Shown here: positions 16,921 through 25,686 of the stretch, piece after piece | Position numbering within the stretch: the stretch's first letter is position 1 | Layout: each line of letters begins with the position of its first letter | DNA from: Collinsella sp. AM17-1 | GTDB taxonomy: Bacteria > Actinomycetota > Coriobacteriia > Coriobacteriales > Coriobacteriaceae | Length of the DNA: 64,000 nucleotides | Direction: 5' to 3' | Assembly: GCF_003470665.1 (NCBI RefSeq) | Contig: NZ_QRJZ01000007.1 | Span: 1-64,000 of the forward strand | The notes under the pieces: generated by a model | What the model was told of the DNA's origin: nothing | What the model saw: only the letters and a program-made list of their open reading frames with translations | Databases searched by the model: none | Made by a program: the position numbers and the translations under genes

Positions 16921-17862
16921 ATGGCAGACGTCAAGAAAATCGCCACGCGCGTAAGCTACGGCGAGGCCCTCGTCGAGCTCGCCAACGAGCACGACGACTT
17001 TGTGGTCCTCGACGCCGACCTGGCCGCCGCCACGCAGACCGGCAAGTTTAAGGCCGCCTGCCCCGACCGCTTCTTCGATGTGGGCATCGCCGAGAGCAAC
17101 CTGATGGGTGTTGCCGCCGGTATCGCAACCACCGGCCGCGTCGCCTTCGCGAGCAGCTTTGCCATGTTTGCCGCCGGCCGCGCCTTTGAGCAGGTCCGCA
17201 ACTCCATCGGCTATCCACACCTTAACGTTAAGATCGGTGCCACGCACGCCGGTATCTCGGTGGGCGAGGATGGCGCCACGCACCAGTGCTGCGAGGATAT
17301 CGCCCTCATGCGCGTCATCCCCGGCATGACCGTGATCGTTCCTGCCGACGACGTCGAGGCCCGCGCCGTGACGCGCGCCGCCTACGAGTGCGACGGTCCG
17401 GTGTACATGCGCTTCGCCCGTTTGGCCTCGCCGGTTATCAACGACCCCGAGACCTACAAGTTCGAGTTGGGTAAGGGCATTGTCATGCGCGAGGGCGCCG
17501 ACGTCACCATCATCGCCTGCGGCCTGATGGTCGGCGAGGCTCTCGAGGCCGCCGAGCAGCTCGCTGCCGAGGGCATCGACGCCGAGGTCATCAACATGCA
17601 CACCATCAAGCCCATCGATGCCGACCTGATCGTCAAGAGCGCCACCAAGACCGGCCACGTCGTAACCGTCGAGGAGCACTCTGTGATCGGTGGCCTGGGC
17701 AGCGCCGTTGCCGACGTCCTGTGTGAGCAGTGCCCGACGCCGCTCAAGAAGATCGGCGTCAACGACACCTTCGGTGAGTCTGGCCCGGGTGCCGAGCTCC
17801 TGCACAAGTACGGCCTGGACGCCGCCAACATCGTGGCGACCACCAAGGAGTTCTTGGCATAA
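16921..17862 (+). CDS. Transketolase, C-terminal subunit
   Basis: A 313-residue partner of the preceding gene, with the pyrimidine-binding domain (DVGIAESNLMGVAAGIA, the Glu that activates TPP) and the C-terminal transketolase domain (VVTVEEHSVIGGLGSAVAD). ATHAGISVGEDGATHQ is the usual substrate-side motif. GGAGAGGAG lies before the start, inside the end of the upstream gene. Together the pair equals one full-length transketolase. Confidence 0.93.
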   Translation: MADVKKIATRVSYGEALVELANEHDDFVVLDADLAAATQTGKFKAACPDRFFDVGIAESNLMGVAAGIATTGRVAFASSFAMFAAGRAFEQVRNSIGYPHLNVKIGATHAGISVGEDGATHQCCEDIALMRVIPGMTVIVPADDVEARAVTRAAYECDGPVYMRFARLASPVINDPETYKFELGKGIVMREGADVTIIACGLMVGEALEAAEQLAAEGIDAEVINMHTIKPIDADLIVKSATKTGHVVTVEEHSVIGGLGSAVADVLCEQCPTPLKKIGVNDTFGESGPGAELLHKYGLDAANIVATTKEFLA

Positions 17863-17910
17863 GGCAAGACGAGGCAAAGTATCGCGTCGACAACCGCAAA
17901 CAAGCCAGAA

Positions 17911-17944
17911 CAGGGGCGTCCTCAAAGAGGGCGCCCCTGTTTAT
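17911..17944 (+). terminator. Terminator after the transketolase genes
   Basis: CAGGGGCG-CCTC pairs with GAGG-CGCCCCTG with an AAA loop, followed by TTTAT. A strong stem with a short T-run. Confidence 0.75.
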
Positions 17945-18081
17945 GCTGAATTTAAATTAGAGTCCTGCCAAGCAAAGTTCCCATGGGGAAACGAGCCCAT
18001 CCCAACAAAGTGCAATTCAGACCCTTCCAATTTTGTATGCGCAGCATCTCAAGTTGGTGCGTCGGCCCCATAGTAGCCGCA

Positions 18082-18209
18082 GGCCGGGCGCAGGGTTACC
18101 TCCCAAATCTTTCCGCAGCGCAGGCCGGCGTTTGTCCGCAGCTCCGCAGGAGCAGGACAAATGCCGGCCATGCGCGAGGACGATTTGGGAGGTAACCCTG
18201 CGCCCGGCC
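18082..18209. repeat. Large nested hairpin before ftsE
   Basis: Perfect 28-nt arms at 18082-18109 and 18182-18209 (each carrying GGGTTACCTCCCAAATC or its complement). Inside, GCGCA (18118-18122) pairs with TGCGC (18171-18175). Next, 15-nt arms at 18123-18137 and 18155-18169 pair with one G-U. At the tip, GCTCC pairs with GGAGC around GCA. The total is 128 nt. The arms were not found elsewhere in the window. It ends 103 nt before the ftsE start and is not followed by a T-run. Confidence 0.85.
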
Positions 18210-18242
18210 GGTGAGACCCAAACCCCGCCATGCTTCTTATGT

Positions 18243-18261
18243 GCAGCAAAGCTAATGCTGC
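18243..18261 (+). promoter_or_regulatory. Dyad next to a -10-like box upstream of ftsE
   Basis: GCAGCA (18243-18248) and TGCTGC (18256-18261) form a short dyad directly followed by TAAAAT, a fair -10 box, about 45 nt before the ftsE start. No clear -35 was seen. Confidence 0.35.
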
Positions 18262-18312
18262 TAAAATACAAAGCGCTCATGTAGTTTAAACGCACGACGA
18301 TAAGGAGCACCA

Positions 18313-19533
18313 GTGGGTAACCACTTCCGTACCTCCGGTGCGGGCGATGATGCCCCCAAGACGCAGACAGGCGTCCAGGGCAGTCGTTTCGCCACTCCGG
18401 ATTCAGAGGGCCAGCCTGTTGCTCAGGCCCCCACTCAGCCGGCAGATCAGGCACAGCCGGCATCCGATCCCTTTGCCTACAATCCCACCAGCGATGTCGC
18501 GCTTTCCGGCACGGCGGGTTTTGAGCCCGTTCAGGCCGTGACCGCTCGCGTGGAGCAGCCTCAGGCTGGCGCCGCCACGCCGCAGCCTACCATGGCCGGC
18601 ATTCCCGACCCCATGGCTCCTGCGACGCCGGTTCCTCAGCCTGCGCAGTCCGGTCTCTTTGCCGCCATTCCCGACCCCACGCAGCCTGCTGCCCCGGTGG
18701 TCGAGAGCGATCAGGCCGCCGAGGTCGCAAGCCTCGATAACGCGCTCAACAACCCCGATTTTACGTCGGTGTTTGCGCCCATCGATCCGCAGGCCAGCCG
18801 CAAGAAGATGGCCAAGCAGGCCGGTGTCGAGCCCGTCATCCTTATGGAGCATGTCACCAAGATCTATCCGGCACAGCCCAACAAGCCTGCACTTGACGAC
18901 ATCAACATTGAGATCTATCCGGGCGAGTTCGTCTTCCTGGTCGGTCATTCCGGCTCGGGTAAGACCACGCTGCTGTCGACGCTCAACCGCGACGTCAAGC
19001 CGACGAGCGGCCGCATCTTGGTTGCCGGTCAGGACCTCATGAAGATCAAGAACCGCAAGGTTCCGTTCCTGCGCCGCCAGATTGGCGCCGTGTTCCAGGA
19101 CTTTAAGCTTCTGCCGCAAAAGACCGCCTACGAAAACGTGGCGTTTGCCCTGCAGTGCATCGGCAAGCCCAAGGGCGTCATTCGCAGCCAGGTGCCGGAG
19201 GTGCTGCGTCTGGTCGGTCTGGCCGATCAGATGGACTCGCTGCCCGACCAGCTTTCCGGTGGCGAGCAGCAGCGCGTCGCCGTCGCCCGCGCTATGGTCA
19301 ACCGTCCGCCGCTGCTGATCTGCGACGAGCCCACGGGTAACCTCGACCCGGCGATCTCGCTGGGCATCATGAAGCTGCTCGAGCGTATTAACCGCACCGG
19401 CACCACCGTGATCGTCGCCACGCACGACCGCGAGATGGTCGATAGCATGCACCGTCGCGTGATCGCCCTCGAGGGCGGCCACGTTATCCGCGACCAGGAG
19501 AGGGGAGGTTACGGCAACTATGGCACCAACTAA
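18313..19533 (+). CDS. ftsE: Cell-division ATPase FtsE with long N-terminal extension
   Basis: A GTG start with AAGGAG 5 nt upstream. Residues 1 to about 170 are Pro/Ala/Gln-rich and low in complexity, ending SRKKMAKQAG. From about 174 on it is a standard FtsE: EPVILMEHVTKIYP, Walker A GHSGSGKTTLL, signature LSGGEQQRVAVARA, Walker B LLICDEPTGNLD. FtsE with FtsX controls peptidoglycan hydrolases at the septum. Normal FtsE is about 225 residues, so the extension is unusual; it is probably an unstructured cytoplasmic arm. It overlaps ftsX by 14 nt. Confidence 0.93.
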   Translation: MGNHFRTSGAGDDAPKTQTGVQGSRFATPDSEGQPVAQAPTQPADQAQPASDPFAYNPTSDVALSGTAGFEPVQAVTARVEQPQAGAATPQPTMAGIPDPMAPATPVPQPAQSGLFAAIPDPTQPAAPVVESDQAAEVASLDNALNNPDFTSVFAPIDPQASRKKMAKQAGVEPVILMEHVTKIYPAQPNKPALDDINIEIYPGEFVFLVGHSGSGKTTLLSTLNRDVKPTSGRILVAGQDLMKIKNRKVPFLRRQIGAVFQDFKLLPQKTAYENVAFALQCIGKPKGVIRSQVPEVLRLVGLADQMDSLPDQLSGGEQQRVAVARAMVNRPPLLICDEPTGNLDPAISLGIMKLLERINRTGTTVIVATHDREMVDSMHRRVIALEGGHVIRDQERGGYGNYGTN

Positions 19534-20440
19534 CGTGGGCTACTCCTTCAAAGAGGCAATCAGTCACTTCTTCCGTAACTGGACTACCTCGCTCGGCGCC
19601 GTCATCACGATCTTCCTTTCGCTGTTTATCATCGGCCTGTTCATCATGGGCTCCGCGATGCTGAACTCCGTGATCGGCACCGTCGAGGATCAGGTTGTCA
19701 TCAACGCGTTCATTAGCGATGACGCCGATCAGGCCGATGTTCAGGCTTTTGAGGCCGAGCTTAAGACGTGGAATAACGTCAAGTCCGTGACCTATAAGGA
19801 CAAGGACGACGCGCTGGCCGAGTATACGAGCAAGATGTCGGGCAACGCCGACGCCACCATGAGCGCGCTCGATGGCCAGAACCCGCTGCCGGCTTCGTTT
19901 GCAATTGAGATGGACGATCCGTCCAAGGTCGAGAGCACGGCCCAGAAGCTCAAGAAGAACGCCGACTTCCAGAAGATCGCGGATGACGGCGACGTCAACG
20001 CGAGCGTGCTGTACGGCCAGGAGGAAGTGAGCCGCCTGTTCCAGGTGACCAACTACATCCGCATCGCCGCCGTGGTGCTCGTTGGCCTTTTGACCTTTAT
20101 CGCATTCATCTTCATCAACAACACGATTCGCCTGTCCATCACGGCGCGTCGTCGTGAGATTGCGATTATGCGTCTGGTCGGCGCCAGCAACGGCTTCATT
20201 CGCGGCCCGTTTATCACCGAGGGCGTACTGCAGGCCATTTTGGGCTCGCTGCTTTCCATCGGCGTTCTGGAGCTGCTGCGCAATCTGATGATTCCGCGTT
20301 TGCAGGAGAGCATCGGCTGGATGTCGTTTGCCCTGCCGATGCAGTACTACCTGGTGACCTATGCTGCGCTGATTCTGGTCGGCGTGATTATCGGTCTCTT
20401 TGGTTCTGCCATCGCCATGCGCCGCTACCTGCGCGTGTAG
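19520..20440 (+). CDS. ftsX: Cell-division membrane protein FtsX
   Basis: A 306-residue protein with the FtsX plan: a short cytoplasmic N-terminus (GYSFKEAISHFFRNWTT), one membrane segment, an extracellular domain of about 120 residues, then three membrane segments of the FtsX/MacB type (ITARRREIAIMRLVGAS). It partners FtsE; the overlap means coupled translation. The extracellular loop would contact a cell-wall hydrolase. A terminator follows. Confidence 0.95.
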   Translation: MAPTNVGYSFKEAISHFFRNWTTSLGAVITIFLSLFIIGLFIMGSAMLNSVIGTVEDQVVINAFISDDADQADVQAFEAELKTWNNVKSVTYKDKDDALAEYTSKMSGNADATMSALDGQNPLPASFAIEMDDPSKVESTAQKLKKNADFQKIADDGDVNASVLYGQEEVSRLFQVTNYIRIAAVVLVGLLTFIAFIFINNTIRLSITARRREIAIMRLVGASNGFIRGPFITEGVLQAILGSLLSIGVLELLRNLMIPRLQESIGWMSFALPMQYYLVTYAALILVGVIIGLFGSAIAMRRYLRV

Positions 20441-20464
20441 GCATGCCTGGAATTCATCCCTTCC

Positions 20465-20498
20465 AACGGGTCGTCTCTTGCGGGGCGGCCCGTTTTTT
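20465..20498 (+). terminator. Terminator of ftsEX
   Basis: AACGGG-CG pairs with CGGCCCGTT followed by TTTTT. A rho-independent terminator 25 nt after the ftsX stop. Confidence 0.85.
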
Positions 20499-20575
20499 GA
20501 TCCCTAGGGGACGGCAGGAAAACGGATCATTTGGGTAGACTCTTTGGAGTTCGCAATCGATAGTTAGGAGGCGCC

Positions 20576-22711
20576 ATGGGGCGCAATAACAAGCATAAGC
20601 GTGGAGCTCGCAATAAGCGCGGGCCGGTGCGCAGCGAACGCCGTCCGAGCCTGACCGGGCGCGTGCAGCTCCATGAGCATAGCGCCTACGTTGTAACCGA
20701 AAACGGCGACTACAAGGTCATGGGCCGCGGTAAGCGCGAGATCATGGATGGCGATACCGTTGCCGTGAGCATTAAGAACAGCCCGCACGGTGAGCGGCGC
20801 GCCGTGATCGAAGGCGTGGTTGAGCGCGCAGCCATAAGCGTGGTGGGTACGTACCAGACCGCTGGTCCGCTCGGTGTGATCGAGCCGCTCGATTCGCGCC
20901 TGAAGGCCGACTTCTTCATTCTGCCCGAGGATACCTCGGCGGATCGTCTGGGCGTCCACCCGGGTGATGCCGTTGTCGCGCGCATTTTGACCTACCCGAC
21001 GCGCCTGGAATCGGGCACCGTGACGATCGAACGCCGCATTGGCGGAGATGACGCGCCCGATTTGGGCGTTCAATACGTGATGGCACGTTACGGCTATACC
21101 GATAGCTATCCCGAGGCCGCGCTGGACGAGGCCGAGGGGCTTTCGCTCGATGTGTCCGCGGCGCTTAAGGACCCGCTCCGCCGCGATCTGCGCGACCGCT
21201 TTGTCATCACGATCGACCCGGTTGACGCGCGCGACTTTGACGATGCCATTTCGCTTGAGCGCACGCCCGAGGGTGGCTACAAGCTGGGTGTGCATATCGC
21301 TGACGTTTCTCACTATGTGGCTTGGGACGGGCATATCGATCTTGAGGCTCGCCATCGTACGACATCGGTGTATCTGGCCGATCGCGTGCTTCCCATGCTG
21401 CCCGAACGCCTGTCCTGTGACCTGTGTTCGCTTCGCCCTGACGAGGACCGTCTTGCGTTTACCGTTGACATTGAACTCGATGCGCAGGGTCGCGTGCGGC
21501 ATTACGATCCGTACCCCAGCGTGATTCGCTCGCGTGTGCGTATGGACTATGACGGCGCCGAGGCGCTGCTGGTGCGTGCCGGCGCGGTGGAGTATGGGGT
21601 GCTGGAGGGTGCGGCCGAGGATGTTGCGGCTGCTGAGGCCTCGCGCGAGGAGGCGCTTGAGCGCGGTCTTGCGTGCGAGAAGGCCGCCCGCGGCTATAAC
21701 GTCGACCTCGGCAATTTCCTTGTCGCCGCCAACGAACTCGCCGAACTTCGCCGTCGTATTCGTCGCGTCCGCGGCTCAGTCGATTTTGACACGGCCGAGA
21801 TTCGCGCTCTATTGGATGAGGACGGAGTACCCGTGCAGATTGTGGCGCGCGAGCGTTCGTGTGCCACGTCGCTTATCGAGGAAGCCATGCTGCTCGCCAA
21901 CGAGTGCGTTGCAGAGTGGCTGGCAGACCGTGATATCGAGGCCTGCTATCGCGTGCATGAGGATCCGAGCCCCGATAGCCTGCACGGTGCCGCCGTTGCG
22001 CTGGCGCAGCTGGGCATCATCGACGATCGCCGTGCTGCCGGTATTGCCCTGGGGAGTCCCGATGAGCTGCAGGCTGCAGTTGATGCTGCCGCCGGTACGG
22101 CCAACGCACCGCTCGTCAACACGCTGCTTCTGCGCAGCATGCAGCGCGCGCTGTACAAGCCGCGCAACGAGGGCCACTTTGCGCTCGCCGCGCCGTGCTA
22201 CTGCCACTTTACGAGTCCCATCCGTCGCTACCCCGATCTGGTGGTGCACCGCGTGCTCAAACTGCAGTTGGCCTATGAGCAGCTCGGCGGCAAGGACGCC
22301 TTGGTCCGTACGCCGCGGCTGATCGGCAAGGGGCGCGAGTCGCTGCCGCGCATTCTGCCGCAGATTTGCCGTGCGTGCAGCGATGCGGAGCGTGCGGCCG
22401 ATGCCGCCAGCCATGCGACGCAAAAGATCAAGATTGCCCAGTACTATGAGGATCGCCTGGGCGAGCGCTATGCCGGAACGGTCTCATGGGTCAGCAGCAT
22501 GGGCCTCTTTGTGCGCTTGGACCTGACGCAGGTCGAAGGCTTGGTTTCGATCAAGAGTCTGGGCAACGAGTGGTTCGAGTTCGACGAGGATGCGCTTACG
22601 CTGACGGGCGCCGACACGGGGACTCGCTATGAACTGGGCCAGCGCGTGATTATCGAGGTCTCGCGCGTCAATACCACGCGTGGGCACTTGGACTTTAAGC
22701 TTATCCATTAG
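20576..22711 (+). CDS. rnr: Ribonuclease R
   Basis: A 711-residue 3'-5' exoribonuclease of the RNB family. A basic N-terminus (RNNKHKRGARNKRG) is followed by cold-shock domains, the RNB catalytic core with TIDPVDARDFDDAI (metal-binding Asp residues) and HFTSPIRRYPDLVVH, and a C-terminal S1 domain (YAGTVSWVSSMGLFVRLD). AGGAGG precedes the ATG. RNase R degrades structured RNA and works with SmpB/tmRNA in clearing stalled messages; smpB lies 4 kb downstream. It is monocistronic, with a strong terminator. Confidence 0.95.
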   Translation: MGRNNKHKRGARNKRGPVRSERRPSLTGRVQLHEHSAYVVTENGDYKVMGRGKREIMDGDTVAVSIKNSPHGERRAVIEGVVERAAISVVGTYQTAGPLGVIEPLDSRLKADFFILPEDTSADRLGVHPGDAVVARILTYPTRLESGTVTIERRIGGDDAPDLGVQYVMARYGYTDSYPEAALDEAEGLSLDVSAALKDPLRRDLRDRFVITIDPVDARDFDDAISLERTPEGGYKLGVHIADVSHYVAWDGHIDLEARHRTTSVYLADRVLPMLPERLSCDLCSLRPDEDRLAFTVDIELDAQGRVRHYDPYPSVIRSRVRMDYDGAEALLVRAGAVEYGVLEGAAEDVAAAEASREEALERGLACEKAARGYNVDLGNFLVAANELAELRRRIRRVRGSVDFDTAEIRALLDEDGVPVQIVARERSCATSLIEEAMLLANECVAEWLADRDIEACYRVHEDPSPDSLHGAAVALAQLGIIDDRRAAGIALGSPDELQAAVDAAAGTANAPLVNTLLLRSMQRALYKPRNEGHFALAAPCYCHFTSPIRRYPDLVVHRVLKLQLAYEQLGGKDALVRTPRLIGKGRESLPRILPQICRACSDAERAADAASHATQKIKIAQYYEDRLGERYAGTVSWVSSMGLFVRLDLTQVEGLVSIKSLGNEWFEFDEDALTLTGADTGTRYELGQRVIIEVSRVNTTRGHLDFKLIH

Positions 22712-22736
22712 CCAAATCTCGACTCATGGCGGGAGA

Positions 22737-22771
22737 GCGGAGGGCGGTCTTTCGGGGCCGCCCTCCGCATT
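22737..22771 (+). terminator. Terminator of rnr
   Basis: GCGGAGGGCGG pairs with CCGCCCTCCGC around TCTTTCGGGG, followed by ATTT. Strong stem, weak T-run. Confidence 0.8.
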
Positions 22772-22830
22772 TGGATCATGGCTACCTTGCCGTCTGCTCG
22801 GCCGCCCGCTTACCTGCTATTCGAGAGGTA

Positions 22831-22869
22831 AAACCTACCAAAATAAACCTGTCCCTTTTTGGCAGGTTT
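22831..22869. repeat. AAACCTACCA palindrome before the serine recombinase gene
   Basis: AAACCTACCA (22831-22840) pairs with TGGCAGGTTT (22860-22869), and the loop includes AAACCTGTCCC. It is almost identical to 10702-10738. It ends 20 nt before the recombinase start. Confidence 0.75.
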
Positions 22870-22888
22870 ACAAGAAAGCGGGGATGAG

Positions 22889-23494
22889 ATGGCGACGGTG
22901 TATGGTTATGCGCGGGTGAGTTCGCGCGATCAGAATCTAAATCGGCAGCTGGATGCGCTGGGCGCCTATGGCGTGGGCTCAGCGAATATTTATGCCGACC
23001 ATGCGAGCGGCAAGGACTTCGATCGACCGCGTTATCGCGAGCTGCTACACGTCCTGGGAGACGGGGACGTGCTGGTGGTGCTTTCTATCGACCGACTTGG
23101 TCGTAATTACTCCGAGATTCTTGAGGAATGGCGACGCATTACCAAGGAGCTCGGGGTTGCCATTGTGGTGTTGGATATGCCATTGCTTGACACGCGCGTC
23201 AGGGCCAGCGGCGCGCCGGATGTGACCAACACCCTGATTGCCGATATTGTGCTGCAACTGCTGAGCTACGTGGCGCAGGTGGAGCGCGAGAATATCCATC
23301 GGCGCCAGGCGGAGGGAATTGCAGCGGCGCGGGCGCGAGGGGTCCGTTTCGGTCGACCTCGCAAGCCGTGCCCTCCTCAGTTTGAGCTGGTGCGCGATAG
23401 CTATGAGGCAGGCGATATAACCCGCAGCCAGGCAGCAAAGTGCCTGGGCGTGTGCGTGGGGACGTTCGATCGCTGGATGCGCGAGGCGGGGTAG
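22889..23494 (+). CDS. Serine recombinase (resolvase/invertase family)
   Basis: A 201-residue site-specific recombinase. The N-terminal catalytic domain has YGYARVSSRDQNLNRQLDAL with the nucleophile Ser11 and conserved Arg9, and VVLSIDRLGRNYSEILEEW. YVAQVERENIHRRQAEGIAAA is the long E-helix, and RGVRFGRPRK leads to a C-terminal helix-turn-helix (ITRSQAAKCLGVCVGTFDRW). The length fits small resolvases and invertases. The start at 22889 was chosen because it begins at the family N-terminus. No transposon or invertible segment is obvious next to it; a palindromic repeat lies immediately upstream. Confidence 0.9.
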   Translation: MATVYGYARVSSRDQNLNRQLDALGAYGVGSANIYADHASGKDFDRPRYRELLHVLGDGDVLVVLSIDRLGRNYSEILEEWRRITKELGVAIVVLDMPLLDTRVRASGAPDVTNTLIADIVLQLLSYVAQVERENIHRRQAEGIAAARARGVRFGRPRKPCPPQFELVRDSYEAGDITRSQAAKCLGVCVGTFDRWMREAG

Positions 23495-23598
23495 GGGTTT
23501 GCGTCGCTTTGTCGCTTCCTGTTGCGATTCATATTTTGATACGGTGACGATGCCATTTGGGGCTACACTCGCAGATATTCAAAAAAGGAGGTTGGCCC

Positions 23599-24180
23599 TT
23601 GGCGCGCGTAAAACAAATAATCGGATGGATCGCGATCGTTCTGTTCGCTGCAACGCTGGCGGGCATCTGGGTGCTGACGGAGCAAAATGCGGTGGAGACG
23701 TCGTTGCTGAGCGAGTCCACCGCGCGTGTGGTGGAGGGCCAGGCTACGGGCGTTCAGGCTGTCGATGCCACGGGTGAAGCCCAGACGGAGAACGGAATGA
23801 CCGGGGGCACCGATTCGGCTGCCTCGAATGTCCAGTCTGGCCGACTTGTTTCCATTCGCATGTGGGTGGGCACGAACGTCCGTCGCGTTGCCCATACCGT
23901 AGAGTTTTTCTTCGTCGGATTGTTCGCCTCGGTGGTCGTGGTTTGCTTTTCCAGGCGTCCGTGGAGCGTATGCTCCCGTTGCGTGCCCGTATTGCTCTTT
24001 TTCGCCGCCTGCTCCGTTGGCGATCAGGTACATAAGATCTTTGTTCCCGGCAGGCATTTCGACGTTATCGATCTAGGATTCGATGCTGCGGGCTATGTCA
24101 CCGCCATGCTGTTGGTATTGCTGGCGGCGGCGTTGGTGCGCCATGCGAATCGACCAATCGGCGCCCATGCGAGGCGCTAG
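23599..24180 (+). CDS. VanZ-like membrane protein
   Basis: A 193-residue protein that starts at TTG with AAAGGAGG 7 nt upstream. One N-terminal membrane segment is followed by an outside Ser/Thr/Gly-rich stretch (about residues 30-90). The VanZ-like part follows: VRRVAHTVEFFFVGLFAS and DQVHKIFVPGRHFDVIDLGFDAAGYV, with three more membrane segments. VanZ family members affect glycopeptide tolerance or envelope lipids, but most homologues, like this one, have no proven role. Confidence 0.82.
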   Translation: MARVKQIIGWIAIVLFAATLAGIWVLTEQNAVETSLLSESTARVVEGQATGVQAVDATGEAQTENGMTGGTDSAASNVQSGRLVSIRMWVGTNVRRVAHTVEFFFVGLFASVVVVCFSRRPWSVCSRCVPVLLFFAACSVGDQVHKIFVPGRHFDVIDLGFDAAGYVTAMLLVLLAAALVRHANRPIGAHARR

Positions 24181-24302
24181 CCTTAAGACGAGACATCGCG
24201 ACTGCCTACGCTTCGACATTGACTACAATAACGGCTGCAATCGCGAGTGGTCGTCGATGTGCAGTTTTCCAGACACCTGTTTTCTCTAAGAAAGGAAATC
24301 CC

Positions 24303-24662
24303 ATGACCGTACTGTTTGTCGAATATCCCAAGTGCTCGACCTGCAAGAAGGCCAAGGCATGGCTGGACGAACACGGGGTAGAGTATATCGACCGCGATAT
24401 CGTTTTGGACAATCCCACGGCTGATGAGCTTACGACCTGGATTGCTCGTTCGGGGCTGCCGGTGCGGCGCTTCTTTAATTCGTCGGGCATGAAATATCGA
24501 GAGCTGGGCCTGAAGGCGCGTCTGGATGCGGGCATGACGGATCGGGAGTGCTACGAGCTGCTGGCGACCGACGGCATGCTGGTCAAGCGTCCGCTGCTGG
24601 TGGGCGACGACTTTGCGATTCCCGGCTTTAGGGAAGCGGCCTGGGCCGAGGCGTTGCTGTAG
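24303..24662 (+). CDS. ArsC/Spx-family thioredoxin-fold protein
   Basis: A 119-residue protein of the ArsC-like (YffB/Spx/MgsR) family: EYPKCSTCKKAKAWLDEHGV holds the N-terminal CxxC, and MLVKRPLLVGDDF is the conserved C-terminal arginine-proline motif. AAAGGA precedes the ATG. It may be a glutaredoxin-like arsenate reductase or a redox regulator; no arsenic genes lie nearby, which makes arsenate reduction less likely. Confidence 0.85.
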   Translation: MTVLFVEYPKCSTCKKAKAWLDEHGVEYIDRDIVLDNPTADELTTWIARSGLPVRRFFNSSGMKYRELGLKARLDAGMTDRECYELLATDGMLVKRPLLVGDDFAIPGFREAAWAEALL

Positions 24663-24734
24663 CGGCTGCGGAAAGTGCGACCCGTTTTGAGTGATCGGGG
24701 TAGGACGTGTTTTCCATCGGCGGGCTCGCTCGGC

Positions 24735-25145
24735 TCAATCCTCGAGCTGTGCCCATTCGTGCGGATCGTAGACCTTTACGTGCTTGTTGGGCTTGCCGCT
24801 CCAGTACTCCTCGTCCATAAAGGGCAGGTATGCCTGAATGCCGGGGCAGATAAAGGGAATCCGCTGCTGTTGCAGTCGCTCGCGCTGGCGCTGCTCCAGG
24901 CGCGCCTCGGATATGACGGTCGGCATGCCGGACAGCTCGACGAGGCTTGCCTGGATTCGCTTAAGGTCGGGGAGTCCCGCGTGCCATGACATCCGCATGA
25001 TCAAAAAGGATGCACGGCGGTAGTTTGCCTGCATCACCGTGATGGCGGGGCGCAGTGTGGGATGGATTTTGTCCCGTTCGGGCCAAAGGTCAGCAGTGAT
25101 CTCGAGGCCCAGGGTCTCCCATAGGTAATCAAGCTCTTCGTCCAT
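24735..25145 (-). CDS. Hypothetical protein
   Basis: A 136-residue protein I do not recognise. It is acidic at the ends, has Arg/Gln-rich segment SEARLEQRQRERLQQQR followed by IPFICPGIQAYLPFMDEEYW, a block that resembles a segment seen in some MarR-like regulators. It has no membrane segment or signal peptide. It stands alone on the minus strand, convergent with the ArsC-like gene and upstream of two tRNA genes. It ends in TGA. Confidence 0.6.
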   Translation of the reverse strand: MDEELDYLWETLGLEITADLWPERDKIHPTLRPAITVMQANYRRASFLIMRMSWHAGLPDLKRIQASLVELSGMPTVISEARLEQRQRERLQQQRIPFICPGIQAYLPFMDEEYWSGKPNKHVKVYDPHEWAQLED

Positions 25146-25421
25146 GGCGCCTCGATATCTACGTGATCATTGATACTTCGATTGTGTTGCCTGGTGCTAT
25201 CGTTTTCGCGGTAGAATCTGCCAACGGTTGACGGCTACCGCTCGCGGCGTTTTGCCCTTCGTGTACTGCGGTCGGCTTCACAGGTCCTTCACGGGTTGGA
25301 CTAAATTAGGCCAATTTGGCTGAATTTTAAAAAAGTCAAAATTGGGGCTTGCGTCACGGCGGTACTTCCCGTATATTTCTTTCTTGCGCAAAGGCACAGC
25401 CGAGCGCAGCGATGCAGTCAT

Positions 25422-25495
25422 TGGGATGTCGTCTAATGGCAGGACAGCGGATTCTGGTTCCGTCAATGGGGGTTCGACTCCCTCCATCCCAGCCA
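25422..25495 (+). tRNA. tRNA-Gln (anticodon CTG)
   Basis: The acceptor TGGGATG pairs with CATCCCA. The D-arm is GTCTAATGGCAGGAC. The anticodon stem GCGGA/TCCGT holds loop TTCTGGT with CTG at 34-36. The T-arm is GGGGGTTCGACTCCCTC, and CCA is encoded at the 3' end. Confidence 0.95.
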
Positions 25496-25512
25496 TTGCA
25501 TTTGCTACATAT

Positions 25513-25589
25513 GGCCCGTTCGTCTAGCGGTTTAGGACGCCGCCCTCTCAAGGCGGAGATCACCAGTTCGAATCTGGTACGGGCTACCA
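25513..25589 (+). tRNA. tRNA-Glu (anticodon CTC)
   Basis: The acceptor GGCCCGT pairs with ACGGGCT. The anticodon loop CTCTCAA sits in stem CGCC/GGCG with CTC at the anticodon. T-arm CCAGTTCGAATCTGG; CCA is encoded. It is 17 nt after the Gln gene and co-transcribed with it. Confidence 0.95.
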
Positions 25590-25599
25590 AAATTGAATG

Positions 25600-25628
25600 C
25601 CCGGGCCTCGTAAGAGACCCGGGTTTTG
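25600..25628 (+). terminator. Terminator of the tRNA pair
   Basis: CCCGGG-CTC pairs with GAG-CCCGGG around GTAA, followed by TTTTGTG. Confidence 0.88.
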
Positions 25629-25686
25629 TGTATTGACCGATATTTAAGGCGCGCGTTGAGTCTGCCGCCCGGACCGAGGAGTTGTC

